Positions 9,381 to 19,169 of a stretch of 64,000 nucleotides of DNA are shown in pieces. Below the pieces are notes generated by a model. That model did no database searches. It saw only the letters and a program-made list of their open reading frames with translations, and was not told the DNA's origin. The position numbers and the translations under genes were made by a program. This DNA is from G963422595 sp963422595. Its GTDB lineage: Bacteria > Pseudomonadota > Gammaproteobacteria > UBA4575. The DNA lies in the NCBI GenBank assembly GCA_963422595.1, contig OY730298.1, positions 1,488,001 to 1,552,000 on the forward strand. The letters are read 5' to 3'. How positions within the stretch are numbered: position 1 is the first letter of the stretch; every line of letters begins with the position of its first letter.

Positions 9381-11684
9381 TTAAAAACTAGAGTGCCAAA
9401 ATCTTTTACGCACATTTCGGTAACCAGGGTGTAATTGCAACCCCTGTTGGTTAGAAAATGTAAATGTGATCATACCCTGTGATGCTGTATTGATTAAGGT
9501 GGCTCCAAATTCCTCATAACGGGAAACTACTTCAGGCTTTGGAAGACCATATGGATTTCGATAGCCGGTTGCCAATATCGCATATTGTGGAGATGTGGCC
9601 CGAATAAATGCTGTAGTTGAAGATGATCCACTTCCATGATGCGGCACAATGAGAACATCAGTATCAAGTAGATGTGCCTGATTTTCCACCAAGATTTGTT
9701 CAATTGGGTGCTCAATATCACCAGTTATAAGTACGCTGCCTGCAGGATGTTGCACATGCAATACGCAGGATTGATTATTTTTTGAAAGCCGATGCATATC
9801 CTCAGTTGGATGCAGAAATTGAAAATTTATTTTGTCCCATTGCCAAGTGACCCCTCGTCTGCACGAACTTGACCTCTCATAATCGAGTTCATCCGGAGTG
9901 CTTGCAACCAGACGATCTACTTGAATATTGCTTAAAACCCCTTCCAGTCCACCAGCATGATCTTTGTCGGTATGACTGATAACTAACATGTCTATCTTTT
10001 CAACACCGCGTTCCTGAAGATAAGGTATTATGATAGCCTCGCCAGCGTTAAAGCTCCTGCTATAAATTGGTCCAGTATCATATACTAGGACATGTTGCTT
10101 ACTTTCTAAGACTACTGATAGTCCTTGACCCACATCTAAAATTGTAAGCCTAAACTCATCGTCTTGCAGTGGTGAAATTGATTGTGCAAATATCAATGGA
10201 CTTAACAGCACAAGGCTTATTATTTTTGACGGCCATCCTTTCGGAGACAATAACAACACGATTCCAAAAGCGGCCGGAAACAACGTCCAAGTAGGCGCTG
10301 AATGCGACCACTGCGCATAAGGGAGTTTGTACAAATAGTTAAGAACTAACCAAAATATATCTATAGAATAACTCGCAGCTTGTAATACCCAACTACTTAA
10401 AATGTCACTTATCACCAGTAGGCTTGAACCGATCAATACCAGAGGCACTACAACAAAACTGACCCAAGGCACTGCAAAAAAGTTGGCAACTGGAGAAACC
10501 AAAGACGCTTGCTGAAAAAATACTAATGTCAGTGGGAGTAAACCCAATGCCAATATCCATTGTATATGTGCTAAGCGTAATAACCAAGATCGGTTTTTCC
10601 GCTGGTTAGTAACCGTAAAAATAATCAGCGCTACAGCTAAAAATGACAACCAAAACCCAGGTGCCAACACAGAAAATGGGTCCCAAACGAGGACGCTGAT
10701 AAGTGCAATCGACAATATGTTCCAAGGCCTCAATGACTTACTAAAATACACTGCCATGAATACAATAGCTGCCATTATCATGGCGCGCTGGGTAGGTATC
10801 GAAAACCCTGCAAGCATCGCGTACATTATGCTTGCAGCCATGCCTGCTAATGCCGCCACTCGCTGTGCGGCAATACGTAAACACAAAGATTCGCTTAACT
10901 TACATAATTTCAACGCGAGCAAATAAACTAACCCCGAGACAAGGCTTATATGTAAGCCAGAAATAGCGAGCAAATGATTTGTACCGGTTCCTACAAGCAC
11001 TTTCCAATGCTCGGGGCTCATTGCGCCTCTTTCTCCCAGTGCAAGCGCTTTGATTATAGAAGAGTTCAAACCTGGAGACACCAGCTTTAACTTTTCGTTT
11101 AACCAAGCTCGTAAAAAATGCGCCGGGTGACTTATATTCGTTTTTTGTAGTCGTTTAGCTTTTTCTCCATCTCTAACGTAGCCCGTAGCTCGAATTTCAT
11201 GTTCAAATAACCATTTTTCGTAATCAAAGCTCCCAAGATTTGCAAATCCCCAAGGTCGCTTTAGTCTCACTCGTAATTGCCATTGTTCGCCCAGTTTTAA
11301 ATTTGGTGTTTCATCAAACCAGTTTAATCGCACTTTTTTAGGAGTTATTACCCTTTCATTGTTATCTGCTTGATTAGCCTTAAAAATTAAAAATTCGAAC
11401 CGCACGCCTCGCTTTTGAATAGAAGGAATAGAAACGATTTTTCCAACTACATTTAAGTCAATTCCTTCTAAGGATTTGTCAAGTGATGGATATAGTTTTA
11501 AATAGGCATGGCCAAGTGCCCACAAAAAGCCTAAAACTAAAGTCATTAATAAAGCACTGCGTGGAAATTTAATGCTTACTAAAACTGCTGGTATTAACCC
11601 GAAAATCCATTGCCACTGTGGCAAGGAATCAAACATCGTCAGAATAATAACCCCTAACAAAAACGCTAATGCGAACTTGATCAC
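9381..11684 (-). CDS. comEC: ComEC/Rec2 DNA-uptake channel
   Basis: Inner-membrane channel thought to carry single-stranded DNA into the cytoplasm during natural transformation. The 767-residue protein has an N-terminal pair of helices and a periplasmic OB-like domain. The Competence domain follows, with the hallmark GTGTNHLLAISGLHISLVSG near residue 230 and many membrane helices up to about 500. The C-terminal metallo-beta-lactamase domain has LDVGQGLSVVLES near 516, ISHTDKDHAGGL near 569, TGDIEHPIE and VPHHGSGSSS near 690. All expected metal-site motifs are present, so it looks intact. It lies between lolD and msbA, as in other gammaproteobacteria. Confidence 0.94.
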   Translation of the reverse strand: MIKFALAFLLGVIILTMFDSLPQWQWIFGLIPAVLVSIKFPRSALLMTLVLGFLWALGHAYLKLYPSLDKSLEGIDLNVVGKIVSIPSIQKRGVRFEFLIFKANQADNNERVITPKKVRLNWFDETPNLKLGEQWQLRVRLKRPWGFANLGSFDYEKWLFEHEIRATGYVRDGEKAKRLQKTNISHPAHFLRAWLNEKLKLVSPGLNSSIIKALALGERGAMSPEHWKVLVGTGTNHLLAISGLHISLVSGLVYLLALKLCKLSESLCLRIAAQRVAALAGMAASIMYAMLAGFSIPTQRAMIMAAIVFMAVYFSKSLRPWNILSIALISVLVWDPFSVLAPGFWLSFLAVALIIFTVTNQRKNRSWLLRLAHIQWILALGLLPLTLVFFQQASLVSPVANFFAVPWVSFVVVPLVLIGSSLLVISDILSSWVLQAASYSIDIFWLVLNYLYKLPYAQWSHSAPTWTLFPAAFGIVLLLSPKGWPSKIISLVLLSPLIFAQSISPLQDDEFRLTILDVGQGLSVVLESKQHVLVYDTGPIYSRSFNAGEAIIIPYLQERGVEKIDMLVISHTDKDHAGGLEGVLSNIQVDRLVASTPDELDYERSSSCRRGVTWQWDKINFQFLHPTEDMHRLSKNNQSCVLHVQHPAGSVLITGDIEHPIEQILVENQAHLLDTDVLIVPHHGSGSSSTTAFIRATSPQYAILATGYRNPYGLPKPEVVSRYEEFGATLINTASQGMITFTFSNQQGLQLHPGYRNVRKRFWHSSF

Positions 11685-12061
11685 TTAACTTTTATTATCT
11701 ACAAGTATAGATACCTATTCTGGAATGTTTGGGTTTGAAACTACCTAATTGCTGAGTTAGTGATTCTTACTCCAATCTATATACTTACTATGATATCCCT
11801 TGTTTGACTGTGATCCCCATGAGGCCTGCAAACATGGGATTGCTGCTGAATTTGTGAGTGCTGTTGTTGTTTGTAATTCTGTTAGTTACTACCCATAAAA
11901 CAGCAGTACTGTTTGCTGCATTTATAGATAAAAATTCCAACATAAAATAAATCAGCAGAATATGGTTCGCTTAGCTTATGAATTGAATCTACTTGCATTT
12001 CAAGTGTCAGTAATTCTGGTATATGGCTTTTGTCCAAAGTCACGACTGTAGACATAAAAAA
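11685..12061. other. Intergenic spacer between lolD and comEC
   Basis: 377 bp with no gene I can support. Reading direction of both flanking genes is leftward, so comEC may have its own promoter here; none is clear by eye. Confidence 0.55.
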
Positions 12062-12739
12062 TCAAGCCTGAGTCAATTTTCCGTCTTCAAGCATATAGGT
12101 TGTAGTCATTGATTCAGCGATATTGGGATCATGAGTAACGATGACAATCGTTGTGTACAGCTCTTTATTTAGCTCCAGCATCAATTCCAGTATTTTTATG
12201 GCGTTTTTGCGATCAAGATTTCCAGTTGGTTCATCTGCAAGGATCACTCTCGGCTTGGTCACTAATGCTCGCGCAATGGCAACGCGTTGTCTTTCTCCTC
12301 CCGAAAGCTCACTGGGTTTATGTAAAACTCGTTCAGACAACCTTACTCTGGATAAAAATTCTTTGGCTTGATCCTTTGCCTGCAAAACTGGCACACCCCG
12401 CAGAAACAATGGCATGGCAACATTTTCTAAAGCGGTAAATTCCGGTAACAAGTGATGAAATTGATAAATAAAACCAAGAGATTTATTGCGCAACCGTCCA
12501 CGCTCAGTGTCTGATAATTCAGACATATCCTCACCACAAATTTGCACGTACCCCGCATCGGGAATATCTAAGCCACCGAATAAGTGCATCAATGTGCTTT
12601 TACCGCTGCCTGATGCCCCTACAATAGCCACTTTGCTACTTTCGCTAACACTGAAATTAATTCCCTTGAGTACTTCTACAGTCAATGGCCCACTATCAAA
12701 GGCCTTAACAATATCTTGGCAATGTAATACTGTCACCAT
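12062..12739 (-). CDS. lolD: Lipoprotein-releasing ABC transporter ATPase LolD
   Basis: ATPase that powers release of outer-membrane lipoproteins from the inner membrane to LolA. The 225-residue protein has Walker A VGASGSGKST near residue 36, the LolD-specific FIYQFHHLLPEFTALENV near 90, and signature LSGGERQRVAIARALV near 142. Walker B VILADEPTGNLD is near 163. The FQFHHLLPEF-type motif distinguishes LolD from MacB and FtsE. It follows lolC by 20 bp in the same direction. Confidence 0.96.
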   Translation of the reverse strand: MVTVLHCQDIVKAFDSGPLTVEVLKGINFSVSESSKVAIVGASGSGKSTLMHLFGGLDIPDAGYVQICGEDMSELSDTERGRLRNKSLGFIYQFHHLLPEFTALENVAMPLFLRGVPVLQAKDQAKEFLSRVRLSERVLHKPSELSGGERQRVAIARALVTKPRVILADEPTGNLDRKNAIKILELMLELNKELYTTIVIVTHDPNIAESMTTTYMLEDGKLTQA

Positions 12740-12759
12740 AGTGATTTACTTACAGTCCA

Positions 12760-14007
12760 TTATTCATATCGTAAGGCTTCTGCCGGCTGAGTTCTCGATG
12801 CCTTCCAGGCAGGGTAAATTGTAGCTAAAACAGTGAGAATAAACGTAATGGCGCAAACCAAAACTACATCACTCGTAACAAGTTGAGACGGAAAATCGCT
12901 TATTGGATAAACATCGTCAGGTAAAAATTTCGTCCCAAAAAAATCTTCAATACTCCTTACAATATTTTTAAGGTTTAACGCCAATGACACTCCGCCTATA
13001 GTGCCTAATGCCGTACCTGCTAAACCAATTATCGTTCCTTGCACAATAAAAATTCCCATAATGCTTTTCGGTGTGACACCTAAAGTACGCAGTATCGCAA
13101 TGTCACTCCGCTTATCAGTAACGACCATTACTAACATAGATACAATATTAAATGCAGCAACTGCGACTATAAGTATCATAATGATTAGCATCATGGTTTT
13201 TTCCATTTTCAAGGCACGAAAAAAATTTCGATTATAATGCGTCCAATCGGTAACCCAATACTTCCCACCGAGTTGACCACGCAGGTCTCTGGTAATCGTT
13301 GGCGCCTCAAATAAATCCTCAAGCTTTAAGCGTAAGCCAGTAACTGATCCTCCCAAACGAAAAAGTCGCTTTGCGTCTTCAATATGAATAGCTGCAGTAT
13401 TACGATCATATTGCGGCATGCCGACAGAATAACTGCCTACCATGGTAAAGCGCCTAAATTTCGGCAGAATACCAGCAGGAGTCACCGTAGCTTCTGGTGT
13501 AATAACGGTTATTTTGTCGCCAACTTTTACGCCTAGGTAATTTGCCAAATCGCTACCTAAAAGAATTCCAAATTCACCGGTATGTAATGCGTCAAGATTT
13601 ACGTCGAGTATATGCTCACCGATACGAGAAACATTATGCTCAAGCTGGGGATCAATACCGCTTAACATAGCCCCGGTTACTTGCTTACCTTTTATGATCA
13701 TCCCTTGCCCTTGAACATAGGGCGCGGTGCCTTTGATAACGGGATTGCTTTGCAGCATTCTCTCTATTTTTTGCCAATCTTGAAGCTTCCCACCTAACTC
13801 AAATACAGTAGCATGCGCGGTCATGCTTAAAATTCGATCTTTAATCTCATGCTGAAACCCGCTCATCACTGACAGAACCGTGATGATAACCGTAATGCCA
13901 AGCGCTACTCCAAACACAGAAATAAATGATATAAAAGAAATAAAATGATTACGCCGCCTAGCACATAAATAACGAGAACCAATAAATAATTCGAGCGGCC
14001 TGAACAT
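12760..14007 (-). CDS. lolC: Lipoprotein-releasing ABC transporter permease LolC/LolE
   Basis: Permease partner of LolD. The 415-residue protein begins with FIGSRYLCARRRNHFISFIS, the typical LolC/E N-terminus. A first membrane helix at about 25-48 (VFGVALGITVIITVLSVMSGF) is followed by a large MacB-like periplasmic domain to about 265. Three C-terminal FtsX-type helices end with TIYPAWKASRTQPAEALRYE. Only one LolC/E-type gene is visible next to lolD. Some gammaproteobacteria use a single homodimeric permease (LolF); whether a second copy exists elsewhere cannot be told from here. Confidence 0.95.
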   Translation of the reverse strand: MFRPLELFIGSRYLCARRRNHFISFISFISVFGVALGITVIITVLSVMSGFQHEIKDRILSMTAHATVFELGGKLQDWQKIERMLQSNPVIKGTAPYVQGQGMIIKGKQVTGAMLSGIDPQLEHNVSRIGEHILDVNLDALHTGEFGILLGSDLANYLGVKVGDKITVITPEATVTPAGILPKFRRFTMVGSYSVGMPQYDRNTAAIHIEDAKRLFRLGGSVTGLRLKLEDLFEAPTITRDLRGQLGGKYWVTDWTHYNRNFFRALKMEKTMMLIIMILIVAVAAFNIVSMLVMVVTDKRSDIAILRTLGVTPKSIMGIFIVQGTIIGLAGTALGTIGGVSLALNLKNIVRSIEDFFGTKFLPDDVYPISDFPSQLVTSDVVLVCAITFILTVLATIYPAWKASRTQPAEALRYE

Positions 14008-14395
14008 GAATAAGCGTTTATAATTAGAGAGATTAAAGCAGTTGGACTATATTTCTGTTATATTTTTTAAGATGTTAAGATTTAATGTGGGTGTAGCCAA
14101 AAGACTCTATATAGCGGCAAGCTCTTTAGCAATTATTGACCGATCTTAACTTGCCAAATACCTGCTTTATTAATTTTGATAGCCACATTACAACTAAATA
14201 CCCAAGTAATGAAGATGTTTAGCAGTAATGCCATTATTAGCTTAAATGGATGAGTGTCAACGAAAGTACAAGTATAATTCCGCTCTAACAACCGAATTCT
14301 GCCAAAGAATTGTTGATATCCCGACAATTTCTTGATAGGGCTACAATATTTACTCAATCGCCTTTAAGGGTAACTATGCAAGAAAATTTTGGGTA
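14008..14395. other. AT-rich spacer upstream of lolC
   Basis: 388 bp with no gene I can support. A 74-codon leftward open frame at 14133-14357 has no family resemblance and no good ribosome binding site. The stretch lies between leftward lolC and the broken restriction gene at 14521. Confidence 0.5.
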
Positions 14396-14520
14396 ATGGA
14401 TCAGTTTGAAGATTTCCTCAGTCCCGAATTCCCTTCCATCCTCGCCTTTAACCTCACGAAAGACTTTTCTACGGCGCGCAGCGTCGTAGATTTTTGGTGT
14501 GGATATCTACTGAGGGACTG

Positions 14521-14816
14521 ATGGCCAATGATCTGCGGAAACTGCTTCCTAGCGGCAAACAACCCATGAATGGGGCAGCTAGCCACTGGACGATCCCGTG
14601 TATATGTCTGGAGAGACCTTGGAGCGTGCCGCAGAGCAACGGTACAATGGGCTAGAGGCAGACGTATTGAATCGGGTTCACGAAACACCGCCCGAGTTTC
14701 TCGAACAGTTAGTGGTCGACCTACTGCTCACGATGGGTTATGGATGCTGCGATGCTACAATGGATCAAGTCATCGGATGTTTCGGTGACAGTGACAGTTA
14801 CGGCAAGATTCAGTAA
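14521..14816 (+). pseudogene. mrr: Remnant of an Mrr-type type IV restriction endonuclease
   Basis: Two pieces of one Mrr-like protein are seen in different frames. At 14521 the frame gives DLRKLLPSGKQP, matching the N-terminal winged-helix domain of Mrr (the LLPSGKQ motif). From 14598 another frame gives ETLERAAEQRYNGLEADVL, then PPEFLEQLVVDLLLTMGYG and FGDSDSYGKI, then a stop at 14816. Intact Mrr proteins have the order TPEE.LE..Y, L.RV, P.FFE.LVVDLL..MGYGG and SGDGGIDG.I there. The catalytic SGDGGIDG has decayed to FGDSDSYG, and the rest of the nuclease domain (QAKRW region) is missing. Frameshift, deletion and truncation make this a pseudogene. A further open stretch just upstream (14396-14521, MDQFEDFLSPEF...) may belong to the same or another broken gene; I do not recognise it. 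Confidence 0.78.
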
Positions 14817-14929
14817 GACATGCTCAGTAACATTTCCGTGATAACTAATGTCTGATTCTGTTGTATATTAATTCGTATTGAAATGACTTTTGGAATTAGG
14901 CCTGCTACACAAATAACCGATTAGCCATC

Positions 14930-15961
14930 GTGAGTGTCAACCACCTTGCTCCAGAATGGGAACGGCAAGATGCCATTATCATGGTTTGGCCACACCCACA
15001 TTCTGATTGGATCAACAATTTAGAAGCTATAGAAGAGACCTACCTCAATCTCAGTGGTCACATTTGCAAACAGCAATGTTTAATTGTTGTCGCTTATGAC
15101 TATGTTCATTTGCAACATGTCCAGCAAAAAATAGCTGTTCAGTCTATCGATTCTAAAAATATTTTATTTGTAACGGTTCCAACAAATGATACGTGGGTGC
15201 GCGATTACGGACCTATTTTCATATGCGCAAATGACAAATCAATTATGCTTGATTTCAAATTTGATGCTTGGGGTGAAAAATATAGTTATGAGCATGACAA
15301 TGTATTTAACGTAAAATTGATTGAGCAGTTAAACATTAACGCTTCGTATGAGAATATTGATCAAATACTTGAAGCGGGCAATATTGAAATTAACAACAGC
15401 AGTGAATTACTGTGCTCAAGTACATGCTTTAGGCGTGGTTGTAATGCGGCTTTCATTAACCTTGCCGCACTAGAACAAAAAATTACAGATTGGCTTGGAA
15501 GCAGTAAGATCTATTGGATTGACGCAGTAAGACTCGAAGGTGATGATACTGATGGACACATAGATACTTTAGCTCGTTATTGTGCCGATAGAAGTATCGT
15601 ATATTCTGCAATAGGCCACCCAAATGACGTAAATAACAAATCACTAAATTTACTTGAAGCCCAGTTGAAGTCTATAAACAAAAAAAGTAATAACAGACTT
15701 GATCTTATTCCACTACCTTTACCTAGTCCTATTTTTATATCTAACAAGCAACTGCCCGCAACTTACACTAATTTTCTGATAGCCAATGAAACTGTTTTAG
15801 TGCCAGTTTTTAAAGATCACCAGGATGATTATGCGCTTAATGTTTTTGCAGACTTGTTCCCTACGCGTGAAGTAATTGGAATAGAAAGCACGGCTTTGAT
15901 TCAACAATTTGGTGGGCTACATTGCGCGGCTATGCAAATACCAGCAGGGATACTTAAGTGA
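14930..15961 (+). CDS. aguA: Agmatine deiminase
   Basis: Converts agmatine to N-carbamoylputrescine plus ammonia, in putrescine synthesis from arginine. The 343-residue protein starts at GTG 14930, giving PEWERQDAIIMVWPHP, typical of the family start. Guanidine-group-modifying motifs are NDTWVRDYGPIF near residue 84, LEAGNIEIN near 145, EGDDTDGHIDTLARY near 200 (catalytic His and acidic residues) and GGLHCAAMQIPAG at the C-terminus with the nucleophilic Cys. The usual LEGGS is LEAGN here. It overlaps aguB by 4 bp (GTGA), so the two steps are coupled. Confidence 0.94.
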   Translation: MSVNHLAPEWERQDAIIMVWPHPHSDWINNLEAIEETYLNLSGHICKQQCLIVVAYDYVHLQHVQQKIAVQSIDSKNILFVTVPTNDTWVRDYGPIFICANDKSIMLDFKFDAWGEKYSYEHDNVFNVKLIEQLNINASYENIDQILEAGNIEINNSSELLCSSTCFRRGCNAAFINLAALEQKITDWLGSSKIYWIDAVRLEGDDTDGHIDTLARYCADRSIVYSAIGHPNDVNNKSLNLLEAQLKSINKKSNNRLDLIPLPLPSPIFISNKQLPATYTNFLIANETVLVPVFKDHQDDYALNVFADLFPTREVIGIESTALIQQFGGLHCAAMQIPAGILK

Positions 15962-16851
15962 GCAGCATTAAAGTTTCGCTGGTGCAACAGCAAATGCAGG
16001 CTGATTATCAGGCTAATCTTGATTTTAATCTTGCAGCAATTCATGCAGCTGCTGAAAATAACGCTGCACTAGTTGTGCTTTGTGAATTACATACCAGCTT
16101 ATATTTTTGTCAGGAACAATCCCCGCGATATTTCGATCTTGCGCAAACCATCCCAAGTACTCTTACCAAATCCCTTGGCCAAGCGGCTAAAGAAAATGAG
16201 GTCGTTATCATTGGCTCTTTATTTGAGGAATGCGCAGACGGTCTTTACTATAATACTGCAGTCGTCTTTGAGAGTGATGGTAGCCTTGCAGGCATATATA
16301 GGAAGATGCACATTCCTGACGATCCTGGCTACCATGAAAACTACTATTTTACACCAGGTGACTTGGGCTTTAATCCTATTAGAACTTCTATTGGCAAATT
16401 AGGTGTAATGATCTGTTGGGATCAATGGTTTCCTGAAGGAGCGCGGTTAATGGCCATTGCTGGTGCGCAGGTTCTTATTTATCCGACAGCAATCGGCTGG
16501 GATATAAGAGATAACGACAAGGAAAAACAACGTCAATTACGAGCTTGGAAAATAATTCAGCAAAGTCACGCAATTGCTAATAACCTCCCTTTAATATGTG
16601 TGAATCGTGTAGGCCATGAAAAAGATCTCTCTGGAAATACCAAAGGAATTGATTTTTGGGGACAATCGTTTACAACAGATACGTTAGGCAAAATCACTTC
16701 TCAGGCATCCGCAAGTAATGCAGAAACCTTATATGCAACGATTAATTTGTCTGAAACGGAACAAACCAGAAAAATATGGCCCTATCTACGAAACAGGCGC
16801 GTGGACGCCTATAAAAACATAGACAAGAGATTCATAGGTGGCAAAATCTAG
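15958..16851 (+). CDS. aguB: N-carbamoylputrescine amidohydrolase
   Basis: Nitrilase-superfamily enzyme that cleaves N-carbamoylputrescine to putrescine, CO2 and ammonia. The 297-residue protein shows the Glu-Lys-Cys triad: CELHTSLYF (Glu near 42), YRKMHIPDDPGYHENYYF (Lys near 120) and GVMICWDQWFPEGAR (Cys near 156). The IPDDPGYHEKYYF-like stretch is diagnostic for AguB. The start is GTG 15958, overlapping the aguA stop. It ends 6 bp before the convergent small gene at 16858. Confidence 0.95.
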   Translation: MSSIKVSLVQQQMQADYQANLDFNLAAIHAAAENNAALVVLCELHTSLYFCQEQSPRYFDLAQTIPSTLTKSLGQAAKENEVVIIGSLFEECADGLYYNTAVVFESDGSLAGIYRKMHIPDDPGYHENYYFTPGDLGFNPIRTSIGKLGVMICWDQWFPEGARLMAIAGAQVLIYPTAIGWDIRDNDKEKQRQLRAWKIIQQSHAIANNLPLICVNRVGHEKDLSGNTKGIDFWGQSFTTDTLGKITSQASASNAETLYATINLSETEQTRKIWPYLRNRRVDAYKNIDKRFIGGKI

Positions 16852-16857
16852 GTCAGA

Positions 16858-17097
16858 TTATTTTTCTATCTTGTTATGAGCTGTAGAAAAATACTGGTAG
16901 ATATTAGTAATCCCTAAAAACAACAGAATAATTGCCAGTACAGCAACACCAAAAAATACCAAGAAGCCGACATTGCCTTCCCAGACTATACCAATAAAGT
17001 TTACTTGATTTGTTTCACGAAAAACTGAATATTTCGGGATTAAGCGTGAAACAAATAACGCGCATATCAGCAGAAATATAATACCCTTAACAAGCAA
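16858..17097 (-). CDS. Small two-helix membrane protein of unknown function
   Basis: A 79-residue protein I do not recognise. Two hydrophobic helices are visible, at about residues 2-20 (VKGIIFLLICALFVSRL) and 43-67 (GFLVFFGVAVLAIILLFLGI), with a short polar tail rich in charged residues. The start is TTG at 17095-17097, preceded by AAAGGA at a 6-base spacing, which supports real translation. It lies between aguB (convergent) and ccmI (same direction, 354 bp upstream). No functional link to either is evident. Confidence 0.6.
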   Translation of the reverse strand: MLVKGIIFLLICALFVSRLIPKYSVFRETNQVNFIGIVWEGNVGFLVFFGVAVLAIILLFLGITNIYQYFSTAHNKIEK

Positions 17098-17451
17098 GTT
17101 TAGTCCTTTAATAAATAGTTTACGATGAGAATAATTTTTTGTGCTGGTTTTCTACTATTAAATATATCTCGCCGAGATTACATACCCCGTAAGAAATTAA
17201 ATCTCATAAATATTTTTACGCTTTATTAGAACCGATATTAGATTCAACAGAAGCTGAACAAAGATTACAATCTTACAGCCATGTTTAAGTATTTCTGTAA
17301 ATAATTCGGTTATAAAAGCTAAGAATACTAGCCATAATAGTAAAATCCCAAAGCTTATTATCGCGCACCAACCCAGAACACTTTAAAAGCATCGCCATTT
17401 AGAGTATCAGGTATATCTGTGTTTATCTTCAAGCTAAGGGAGTTAAGCTAT
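17098..17451. other. Spacer downstream of ccmI
   Basis: 354 bp of AT-rich DNA with no supportable gene. An imperfect inverted repeat (AAGCTAAGGGAGTTAAGCTA at about 17432) lies just past the ccmI stop and could weakly end the ccm transcript. There is no T-run, so I do not call a terminator. Confidence 0.45.
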
Positions 17452-18696
17452 CTAAGGTTGCGGAGCTAACTTATTTATTACGACATTCACTTTCGCAGAT
17501 TTGTTAGTGTTAACAGGGTGGACACTTCCGTACATGTCTCCTCGCTGCATGATCGCTTGTCCAGATTTGGAGATTCTGGCTATCACTTCTACTTGTTCTA
17601 AGCTGGATAAAGTCATACTGGGTATCATGGAAACAGAGTCATCCAGGGTCACAGTAGTAGGCAGATCTCCAGCAGTCATTTTCACCAATGCCAAAGGCAT
17701 TTTTGGTCCATTTTGCGCACGCGCATAAATAAAAAGCGTATCGGAACTTTTAATTCTCTCGCTAAACTTTGCCGCCAAAAACACGGTAACCGTAATACCT
17801 GCTTGGTTTGATATTGCTGGTTTACTCATTTGGGAGATGCCAGATACATTGACATTTACTTTGCGCCTGGCATCATTTAAGTAAGTCTGCAACGCTATTT
17901 TTGCCTGCTCTTGCTGCATTGGTATTTGTCGCATCAATCTTTCCCAGTAGTTGACCGAACTTTTAAAGTCTTTAAGCTGATAGGCAACAAAACCGGCATA
18001 CCACAAGCCACGTTCATGATCAGGATTAATTCGCAATGCTCTAGTAAAGAGCTTCATTATACTTTTATCGAATTTTTGTCCGGCAGCAAATCCCTGTGCT
18101 TCTCCATAAGCAACTAGTACATCAGGATTTACACCTTGTGTAATTTCATTGGCTTTAGCATAGGCATATACCGCGGCATCGAACTTTTCTGATATCAAGT
18201 AAGATCTGCCTAACATCAGCCAACCATCCAGGTTCTTTGGATCCTGCTTTAGCTTTTGTTCAAGACTTGCAATTGCGTCTTCGACAGATGGCATTTGACC
18301 TTGCTGTTGCGCTTGTAATTGCAATTGAAAATCTGGTGATAAAGAAACTAAACCATTATTAAGCTTTAAGTAAGTAAGCACAGCTACTATAGGAATAATT
18401 AGTGCAACGATTATCGGCAAAATCTTACCGCTTTTCCCGACAGCGAGTTTTTTTTTATTCCCCATATCATCTAGCAACGTACGTTGTAAATCGAGTTTCG
18501 CTACCTCGAATTTTTCCTCTTTAATGAGATCATTATCTAAATCACGCTCCAGTTCTTTAAGTTTGCTTTCATAAACTGCGAGATTGATTTTCTGACAGTC
18601 CAGATCAGGCTGCGGCTCTTTCGTTATTAATGAGGGTAAAATAATTATTAGTGCGGCTATAATTAATAATGCGCAAATAATCCAGAAACTAAGCAT
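17452..18696 (-). CDS. ccmI: Cytochrome c maturation protein CcmI (TPR)
   Basis: Chaperones apocytochrome c to the CcmFH haem lyase. The 414-residue protein has an N-terminal helix (residues 3-24) and a cytoplasmic leucine-rich region, YESKLKELERDLDNDLI near 45. A second helix lies at about 93-112. TPR repeats follow, with LDGWLMLGRSYL near 155 and ERGLWYAGFVAYQLKDF near 228, and then a periplasmic C-terminal domain. This is the usual gammaproteobacterial CcmI layout. It is the last gene of the nine-gene ccm operon, 8 bp from ccmH. Confidence 0.93.
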   Translation of the reverse strand: MLSFWIICALLIIAALIIILPSLITKEPQPDLDCQKINLAVYESKLKELERDLDNDLIKEEKFEVAKLDLQRTLLDDMGNKKKLAVGKSGKILPIIVALIIPIVAVLTYLKLNNGLVSLSPDFQLQLQAQQQGQMPSVEDAIASLEQKLKQDPKNLDGWLMLGRSYLISEKFDAAVYAYAKANEITQGVNPDVLVAYGEAQGFAAGQKFDKSIMKLFTRALRINPDHERGLWYAGFVAYQLKDFKSSVNYWERLMRQIPMQQEQAKIALQTYLNDARRKVNVNVSGISQMSKPAISNQAGITVTVFLAAKFSERIKSSDTLFIYARAQNGPKMPLALVKMTAGDLPTTVTLDDSVSMIPSMTLSSLEQVEVIARISKSGQAIMQRGDMYGSVHPVNTNKSAKVNVVINKLAPQP

Positions 18697-18704
18697 TGGT
18701 ATTC

Positions 18705-19169
18705 TTATTCTTTGTTTTTATCTAAAATTGAGCTGAGCCGAATCTGCTCTTCCGTAGATAGTTTTGCATCATTTGGTTTGCTTTGTTTTCTTACCACCAT
18801 GATCAAGACTAAAAGTATAGCGATAAGAAAAATAAAGGGTCCAAACCACAGTAGGTATGTTTTTGGCTTAACCAGTGGCTTATACAGCACAAAGTCACCA
18901 TAACGATTCGCCATAAAATCAATGATGTAAGAATCTGATACCCCTTCCGCTAGCATCCTCCTGACTTCTAAACGCAAGTCTTTGGCTAAATCCGCATTTG
19001 ATTCAGCGATCGTTTGATTTTGACAAACCAAACAGCGTAACTCGCTTAATATAGAGTGATAACGACCTTCATGTTCGGGAGTAACGGTAACAGGCTCGGC
19101 AAATACTGTGTGCATAAATATGCAACAAATAGTTATGCCATAAGCCCAACCTATTTTAGGATGTCTCAT
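18705..19169 (-). CDS. ccmH: Cytochrome c maturation thiol-disulfide protein CcmH
   Basis: Membrane-anchored, periplasm-facing protein that reduces the haem-binding cysteines of apocytochrome c. The 154-residue protein has a signal peptide (cleavage probably after VFA), then the redox motif LRCLVCQNQTIAESNA near residue 44. RYGDFVLYKPLVKPKTYLLW follows near 90 and a C-terminal helix at about 110-130. LRCxVCQ is diagnostic. It is the short form without TPRs, in line with the separate ccmI. It overlaps ccmG by 14 bp. Confidence 0.95.
   Translation of the reverse strand: MRHPKIGWAYGITICCIFMHTVFAEPVTVTPEHEGRYHSILSELRCLVCQNQTIAESNADLAKDLRLEVRRMLAEGVSDSYIIDFMANRYGDFVLYKPLVKPKTYLLWFGPFIFLIAILLVLIMVVRKQSKPNDAKLSTEEQIRLSSILDKNKE

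Noticed and set aside
14133..14357. 74-codon leftward open frame upstream of lolC
   Set aside because: No known motif and no ribosome binding site; AT-rich spacer.
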